Source: Punica granatum | Lineage: Eukaryota > Streptophyta > Magnoliopsida > Myrtales > Lythraceae | Assembly (NCBI RefSeq): GCF_007655135.1 | Contig: NC_045131.1 | Location: 22,366,001-22,430,000 of the forward strand | Direction of reading: 5' to 3' | DNA length: 64,000 bases | Shown here: positions 56,816 to 64,000 of the stretch, in pieces | Layout of the letters: the number at the start of each line of letters is the position of its first letter | Position numbering within the stretch: the stretch's first letter is position 1 | Made by a program: the position numbers and the translations under genes | The notes under the pieces: generated by a model | Database searches by the model: none | What the model was told of the DNA's origin: nothing | What the model saw: the letters and a program-made list of their open reading frames with translations, nothing else

Positions 56816-59559
56816 AAATCCAAAATTGACTTGGATTCAAATTTATCCAAGCGATACTCCGAGGAGCAACTCTAATCCTTCCACTGTAAAGACCGGAAGT
56901 GACATCTCCACAAACAGAGCATGACCAACTGTCGATTGCAGGAGATACCAGCACGATCATGCCTTCGATCAAAGAATGGATCTCATCCACCTTCGTTATG
57001 GTCGCCGATTGAATATGGGGACAACACGCGCAGTCTTTTTTAAATTCTCTTTTGCTTTAATTTAAATGCATTCCCACAAATGGGCTCCCGACATGAACAA
57101 ATCCTTCAATGGAGCATTAGGACAGTCTCGAAGACGTCCTATTTGTTCTGTTGGACTTGTTCGACTCGCTTGTTCTCAGGGGACCCGACTTCTCGAGCCT
57201 TCCTTAGGGCGACTGCACATGCCTACTCACAACTAGGGAGAACATGTTTATGCGACCCCAGTCACGGTCTAACCACTCCAGAGTGGTGATGACTAGATTC
57301 CCAGAAACAAATGTCGTCGCACGCGGCACCCCATGGGTCGTGGGTGGGACCAAAAGGGATTTTCCCGTGCGACCACCCCATATTTCTTACCACATATTCC
57401 CCGCATAATCACCTAATGCATTGTCTTCTTTGTCATCCTTCACAGGGGCACATTGACCACTGGCGAAGAGCGATGCGCAAGTTCACGCTTCCCCGAGAAC
57501 TTGTCTCAGACCCTTTCCTTATACTTTGACTAGGGAGGTGTTCGACGATGAGGTACCCCCTATAAAGTCGAAGATGAGGACAATTGAGCGAATCACTCAG
57601 TATTGATGCAATCGTCTTCCTTGAACATCCAATGACTTCAGCAGCGTGCACCCTCCAAGAGGCACGCGCTGTAAAGAGCAATAAGAGATGATCAGAGACA
57701 TCGCACAAGGCGCCTGCCATAGGCCACTTCCACAAATGAAGACCGGGGCATCCCCGATCAACATTCACACCAGGGCAACCTCAGTTCCCTATTCCACATG
57801 GGGCAATTTGACATTTTCTTTTCATAGACAACAGGGGAAATTTACATATAAATCTTGCAAGGGCAAATGACACGAAGTTCGACTTCCAAGTGTACAAGAG
57901 TCAAACTTTCAAGAAAGCTGGTCCTCACAAAATAGGGCTAGCAATACACAACAAGTCTCCACGAGGTGAAGCACACTAAAGCGGCCTCGGCGATGCAAAG
58001 TCGAGGAGTTTCAAACAAAGACATGGGGCACAAAACAAACCCCAGCTGCAAGAAAAAAAACAGAGCGAAAAGAAGCGGGAAAAAACCGCCAATGAAGAGA
58101 GAGAGAAAAAGAAGCGGGAAAAACCCGCCAACCAACAAAAGCAAGGCAATGCCGAGGTTCATCAACAGTACCGGCGCTGCCAATCTAGAGAAATTAACAA
58201 AACCCCGACAAAAGGGGAGCAGCAGACACAACTCCTCGACGGAGATAGAAAACAATGCATTTGGATGTTGAATCCTTCGAACCCTTCGCCCTTGCAAACT
58301 CGAGAGATAAAAGAATCGAGCCCGCTAGGTTGAATACCCCTTTTGGGGCAGCCTAGGCAATAGCTAGGGTAAAAGAGAGGCACGACCGGAAACCCTTTGG
58401 GGCGATCGTGGCAAAAGGAGAGCTCATCCCCTTTAGGTTGAGAGGTACGGCCCCGAGGTGGGTGATCGTAGTAAAAGGAGAGTTAAACGAGAGATGGATA
58501 AAAATGACCCCCTGGTTCCTCACACATCGTGTGGACTAGGGATCCTCAATGGAAGTGGCCAGATTATCTACTCCAACATGATCCTCGATCAGTCCTCCAA
58601 CACAGCTCAATCGTCAAGCGCGGATTCCTCCTCAAGCACAGTGGGCAAACCGAGCATGCCATCCAAGCAGTTTGGGATAGCCTACACAACAAAAAAACAG
58701 AGAAAAATGGGTACATCTTACTGCAGGCGTGAACTCGTGTATCATTTTAGCCTGGGGCAGCGCGTTCCCCCAAGCTTTCTCTTTTCTCTTTTTCTTTGCA
58801 TAACTCTAGAATGGGTCATAGCCACCCTTCAACAGGCTACCACAAAGCCGAAATCCCAGACATTCCTTTCCGAGATCTAGTCATAACATTATGGAAATGA
58901 TCAGACCGACGTGTGACCAATTCTGTGGGTTGCAAATGCAGCCGCCTTATGGCACCCTGATGAGAAGGGTCTAAAGCCGACGGGCGTGTCGAACAACTAA
59001 TAGAACTGCTAGGGCATCGTTGGGAAAGTCTCGATATGCCCATGCATGGTTAACGGGATCCCTTGGAGGCCTCGCATCTAGGTCTCCGAGAATGGGACCC
59101 ACTTGCACTGTCAAAAAGAATGCTTCACAGGTTGCTCAGGCGACCCGAAACTGAAGATCTGCGCGTCACAATGACGCTCTTTTTACTGCTTACCTGTGCC
59201 TATCCCATGTTAGTATTTCTCACATGATTTACTAGTAATGCTAGGATTACAGGTACCACAAGCACGCAAGAACTACGGCGGACTCTAATTCCCTGCTTCG
59301 TGGAATACGTAGGCGCTCATTTCCAAAGCTCGAGTCGTACGTCATGAAGCCGATCCTCGGTAGATCAGCCTTCTATGGTCAACCTCTTCCCCATGGACAT
59401 TCAACATGCTCCAATATCACGACTAACGAAGAGTTGTGCCTACCTTTGCGGGTGAAACACTCGCGGTTCTTGCTCTCCCATGCGACAAGGCGAGTTGCAG
59501 TTCCGAGAGTCAGTCCAATCCTCAGTACTGCTGCCTTACATCCACATTCAGAAGTAACC
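56816..59559 (+). other. LARD-2 middle interior, no gene recognised
   Basis: It aligns with LARD-1 2200-4960. 58330-58480 (CTAGGTTGAATACC, GCAGCCTAGGCAATAGC) matches the post-pol region of the autonomous element. Only short, unconserved open frames are present. Confidence 0.7.
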
Positions 59560-59922
59560 ATAGGGTCATCCCGCGCTTCCTGCGCAACATAGGGTCATCC
59601 CGCGCTTCCTACGCAACATAGGGTCATACCGCGCTTCCTGTGCAACCTAGGGTCATCCCGCGCTTCCTGCGCAAACATAGGGTCATCCCGCGCTTCCTGT
59701 GCTACATAGGGATGAGGGTCATCCTGCACTTCCTGCGCTACATAGGTTCATCCCGCGCTTCCTGCGCAACATAAGGTCATCCCGCGCTTCCTGCGCAACA
59801 TAGGGTCATCCCGCGCTTCCTGCGCAACCTAGGGTCATCCTGCGCTTCCTGCGCAAACATAGGGTCATCCCGCGCTTCCTGCGCAACATAGGGTCATCCC
59901 GCGCTTCCTGCGCTTTCTGCTT
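59560..59922 (+). repeat. 29-nt minisatellite of LARD-2
   Basis: Twelve tandem units of about 29-30 nt (ATAGGGTCATCCCGCGCTTC + CTGCGCAAC), one of them extended (59700-59740). Each unit holds the short inverted repeat GCGC-TTCCT-GCGC. It is absent from LARD-1 and from the autonomous element. Confidence 0.92.
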
Positions 59923-60110
59923 TCATCCTGCACTTTGCTCACTCCAAGCACAACATGTGTCTAGCATGACAACTGCTCTACCGATTGCCCTTCCTGCGCA
60001 ACTAGAGCACAGTTCAAACCTAGCACAACAGTTGCCTAGCCTCGTACTTAGCACAACCTGCGCTTCCTGCGCACACGGGGATCATCCACACTTTACCTTT
60101 ACGCTGATAC

Positions 60111-60545
60111 ATATCTCGGTATTGCTTGCCTATCAGTTTACCACTTTGACAGCCGGGATCATCTCGATTGTTGTCTTTTCACATTCGACATATCCGAGAT
60201 CATCTCGGTATTGCTTGTCTATCAATTTACTACTTTGACAGCCGGGATCATCTCGACTGTTGTCTTTTCACATCTGGCATATCCGAGATCATCTCGGTAT
60301 TGCTTGTCTATCAGTTTACTACTTTGACAGCCGGGATCATCTCGACTGTTGTCTTTTCACATCCGGCATATCCGAGATCATCTCGGTATTGCTTGTTTAT
60401 CAGTTTACTACTTTGACAGCCGGGATCATCTCGACTGTTGTCTTTTCACATCCGGCATATCCGAGATCATCTCGGTATTGCTTGTCCATCAGACTACTAC
60501 TTGGACAGCCGAGATCATCCCGACTGTCATCCTTTCACCTACGCC
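60111..60545 (+). repeat. 89-nt satellite-like array of LARD-2
   Basis: Five units with an exact 89-nt period: the GCCGRGATCATC segment starts at 60152, 60241, 60330, 60419 and 60508. Each unit carries the dyad CCGAGATCATCTCGG and a related CCGGGATCATCTCGACTG. Open frames exist across it because adjacent units keep changing frame; none is conserved. Confidence 0.92.
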
Positions 60546-60698
60546 TTGCATGACTCCAAGCTTCAACTTCATTCTTCCCAACACATTCCAAATACGAGGA
60601 GAGGAAATGGCCATTGGAGGTGCCATGGTAATTGCCGGTGACCAAAATGGGGTTCTTCTTCAAATCTTTGGCCGAATCCTCTATCCGAGCATCCAGCC

Positions 60699-60712
60699 AA
60701 AAAAGGGCAAGC
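60699..60712 (+). promoter_or_regulatory. Polypurine tract of LARD-2
   Basis: AAAAAAGGGCAAGC directly precedes the TGTCAG start of the 3' LTR, the same position and end (GGCAAGC) as in the autonomous element. Confidence 0.85.
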
Positions 60713-63700
60713 TGTCAGCACCCTATTTTGGCTCACCAACTCAAACAACATTATCAGCATTGGTCCAAACTATGTCTTGAGCAAGAATACAGAAAAGGCT
60801 CGACAGAGCAAGAAATCACTATTCATCCTCAAGTTAGCCAAATCAAGTGGATGACATGCGCAAGCAACATAAAGACTCCAAGGGTCACCAAAAGGCAACA
60901 GAATGACTAGAGAGCTCAACAACATTCAAAACCGGCATTTTCAGTATATCACACGAACAAGCTTATTTTCCGATAGTTCGCTCGATCGTCGGAAGATAGT
61001 CAATAATGGACTTCAAAAATCCACATCAGTGCCAAACATATGAAAAGTGTCTTCAAAAGCATTTTGCAAATCATCTGCTCTATACAGAACAACTTTCTGT
61101 ATACAGACAACTTTTCAGTGGAAGTCCAAAAATGTCGGTTTACTAGAAAAAAGTTAATTCCAAATGTCAGATACGGCCATGCCCCACAAGCATACAGAAC
61201 ATGAGCAATGGTTCAGATTGTCTCTTGGAAGCCACACAGACACTTCAAATGACTTCCGAGTGACAAAACGGGTATGCCCCTTTTCGGAAATGCATAACCG
61301 GAGACTGGTCTGACGAAATTACGACAAACGAAGTTCATACTGCATTGCCAGAAAACTCTAGCAGACAGACACAATTGGGCAAATCAGACAGCAAAACCTT
61401 TTTCAGTTTCCCGAGTAACCTCCGAGGAGCAGAAATGGCCATTTTCAGTGGAAATGCATATCCGGAGGTCCTTTTTACGGAAACTTGACGCCGGATGTCT
61501 ACCCTACACAGTGCTAGCCTTCTCAAGGCTCAATGTGGAATCGTCAGAATGAATCACACAACTCATCTAGACCCCCCGAGCAGTGCTTTAAGGGTCTCAG
61601 ATGCACTTTTCATGTCCTTAGAGGCCCAATCTCGACAAACAGATATCACAGTGATCTTCGGATCGCCCAAACAACTCAGAAAGCAATCTGAGAAAATCCA
61701 GTTTCGGCCTCCTAGGACATCTCCGGCTCCATATTGGCATTACCGGCTTAAGGGTCAAGTGTCCACGTAATTTGACAATTTATGTCAAAATGATCTACGT
61801 GGGATGCAGATGCAAGCTATGCTGTTAGAAGTGGGTAACCTCGCTCTGAATGCTTAAAAGGAGCAAAACCGGCTTCCGAGGCTCATACAGACATTTGGCA
61901 ATTTTCCACGAAAAATGCCAATCTTGGGCTCATTAAATCCGTTTCCTCACGTATATCGACAATTTGACGTTCAATTCGAACCACGAGTTTCGAATGCGCG
62001 ATCAATCGAGACCCGAGCTTTCTCCCGGTTTCTCCTCAATGCCTTAGAAATTTCGGCTTCTTCTTCTTCAATGCAAGAAGCCAACTTGCCAACTTGCCCT
62101 CTCTTAGCCAAAATATCTTGGAGAGGTTGAAGACAACACTCAAGTTTCATCAATGCTCATTAATGCTTCTTGGCACTTCCACATGAAGAATACTTGGCTC
62201 ACATTCATCCTCATCCTCATTAGTTGGCCGAAATTTGCTAAGCGTGGGCGTTAAGAGCACTTGCTTTTGCTAATTGTGTCATTAGCTTTGCCTATAAATT
62301 GCCCAAAAGTGATTAAGATAATCACTTCTCCTCTTGCACACTCTCTCCAAGCTTTTTCCCTCAAGAAAAGCTCTCAACTCCATAGCCAAAACCAGTAAGC
62401 TTCAACACTTCAAAACCAAGAGAGAAAAACCGAAGAAAACCCGAAGAAAGCTTTGAGTTTCTTAAGTCGGAAGCCGATGTTCATCATCCCGACTTAAGTT
62501 CAAAAATTGTCAAACTCCATGGACCACATGTTTTGGACCCAAGGTGTTCATTTATGAACTTAGATTTTTGGTTTGAAGTCATTTGCTCATCATTTCAGGT
62601 TGATTTCTTGATTTTGGGTGAAGACCGTGCTCTCGGGTGAACAGTACCCGCGCACGCCTGCCAGCCGTGTGCTCCCACGCGCCTCCCTCGCCTCCCGCGC
62701 GCGCATCCTTGCCCGAACGTGCATCCTTTGCACCTGTGCACTCTTCCAAGCGTCCAACCGAGTCACCCGACTCTCGAACACTTCCCCGACTCTTTCCTCG
62801 TATCCCGAGGCTAGGTAAATCACTCTCGACGTAGAGGAGTTAGGGCCTTTTATATTTTTTGTATGGCTATGGAGTGATATGGCGTATATGATATATTCCA
62901 TATGCAAGATTTAATTTTTATGCGTTTTCACGTTATATTATGCATGTTCGTCATCATATAACATGTTAGCATGTCGGAAAACGTTTGGATCGTCACTCGG
63001 AAGACCATCCCGACCCGAAACAAGCAAAAGAGCTCTCGGGTTTGCCTCAAGAAGAGGTGACCGAGGCTTGGCTTGCTTTCCTCGGGTTAAGATCGGCCTT
63101 CTTAGCCCGATCCAAGCTCGATTCCCGAGTTTTCTCGTGTTTTCTTACGTTCATGAAGTCGGTATTTTTTTTATCAATTCCTTAAATAATATGTTTGTGC
63201 ATATTTGCATGCTCGAATGCATTATTCAAATCATGGCAATACCGATTTTAATTTAATTGTGTCATTTATCGTGTTTGTCGCTTGAGCATGCGAGAAATGA
63301 TTCGAAATGAGACAGGGAAAACTCGTGGAACCCTATTCGGGCCATGGGACCTCTTGGCTCTCTCTCCAAGGAGTAGTGGCCGAGAGCCTCATGGGCTTAA
63401 TCGGGTTGCACGAGGTTTCCTCTTCCCGTTTTAAGTCCATTCTCGGCTTTTGTGTAACTTGCAATTTATATTATCGTCGCAATATCGCATAAAAATGTAT
63501 TTTCAAAACAAAACATGCATGGATTCGAATATCGATGACTTATTTGGGTTCATTCGGTTATGAGGGTATTTTTGGTTATTTAATCAAATTATCCTCGATC
63601 CTTATGAAACCGACTCGGTCGTCGAATCGCGAATCATTTTCACGACTAATGCATTCGGCAACAACCTTGAGCATTAATTTCACGAACGGGTAATCGGGAC

Positions 63701-64000
63701 GCTCACACGATTAATTCATTCAATTTAAACAACTTTGCACAAACTTGACATTAATTTGTAACTCGCATCGACGAATTACAAAACGGTGTTAATGCCCTTT
63801 TCAAAACCCTCATACTTTCAAATCAATATTGTGTTGTTTCCCTTTCTGAAAACAAATTTTCAAATCTAGGGCAAGAACATCACTTTGTGATTTGACGTCA
63901 TCTTAGCATCGTTTAGGGTGCTAGTCGGGTATTCTGTATCGAAAATACAATTACCTGACTAATCATTTCACTCGACTTAACAAAATGCTAGAAAATGGTT
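60713..64000 (+). repeat. 3' LTR of LARD-2, first 3288 nt
   Basis: It begins TGTCAGCACCCTATTTTGGC and is closely collinear with 50178-53550. TATA box at 62292-62299; CpG-rich block at about 62640-62710, much shorter than in the 5' LTR. The remaining ~1.2 kb lies outside the window. Confidence 0.94.

Larger units (their letters stand above)
50178..64000 (+). mobile_element. LARD-2: non-autonomous Ogre-family retrotransposon (right end outside window)
   Basis: 5' LTR 50178-54727, primer-binding site 54731-54748, a 5985-nt interior without gag or pol, polypurine tract 60699-60712, and a 3' LTR from 60713 that runs past the window end. The first ~545 nt and the last part of the interior match the autonomous element; the middle is unrelated and holds tandem repeats. 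The LTR starts of its two ends differ by a few percent at most by eye. It must borrow all proteins, most plausibly from elements like 11710-37454. Confidence 0.92.

Noticed and set aside
56075..56875. 266-codon frame rich in F, G, P and L, plus others in parallel frames
   Set aside because: Simultaneous open frames on both strands follow from the repeat composition; LARD-1 does not conserve the product.
59560..59922. CRISPR-like array of 29-nt repeats
   Set aside because: The repeats abut one another with no unique spacers, in plant DNA without cas genes; it is a minisatellite.

Overview
This is plant nuclear heterochromatin, very probably from a eudicot. The evidence is an Ogre/Tat-type Ty3-gypsy retrotransposon with plant-specific architecture, a Ty1-copia RNase H fragment, several MITEs, and one tau-class glutathione S-transferase gene with the plant tau-GST intron position. 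I see no bacterial features. A Myrtales origin is only an impression.

About 85% of the window belongs to one family of giant LTR retrotransposons with LTRs of about 4.5-5.2 kb (ends TGTCAGCAC...CCGTACA). From left to right: (1) 1-768, unassigned DNA and a truncated copia RNase H fragment; (2) 769-10213, the 3' part of a non-autonomous member (LARD-1: coding-free internal region, polypurine tract, complete 3' LTR); (3) 10214-11630, unassigned spacer with a 156-nt tandem duplication; (4) 11631-37654, a nest in which a foldback MITE was split by a 20.7-kb autonomous minus-strand element (11710-37454, target duplication AGCAC), whose 5' LTR was itself split by a 5.0-kb solo LTR (31036-36044); (5) 37655-38303, an AT-rich MITE and spacer; (6) 38304-43469, a divergent solo LTR with target duplication AAATT; (7) 43470-50177, a gene-bearing island with MITEs, hairpins and the only host gene, a two-exon tau GST (47141-49744); (8) 50178-64000, a second non-autonomous member (LARD-2) with 5' LTR, primer-binding site, 6-kb coding-free interior with three kinds of tandem repeat, polypurine tract and the first 3.3 kb of its 3' LTR.

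The autonomous element reads, in its own (minus) direction: 5' LTR, primer-binding site, ORF1 (one frameshift, one stop), gag-protease with a C-terminal G-patch-like segment (intact, 1206 aa), a putative 191-nt intron in correct phase, then RT, degenerate RNase H, a second RNase H and integrase (one frameshift), a variable minisatellite region, polypurine tract and 3' LTR. The LARDs keep the LTRs, primer-binding site (where present), leader, 3' region and polypurine tract of this element but none of its genes, so they look like partners mobilised in trans. Each member carries a different minisatellite at the same place before the polypurine tract, and the repeat units contain short inverted repeats. 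All alignments and repeat counts were made by eye.
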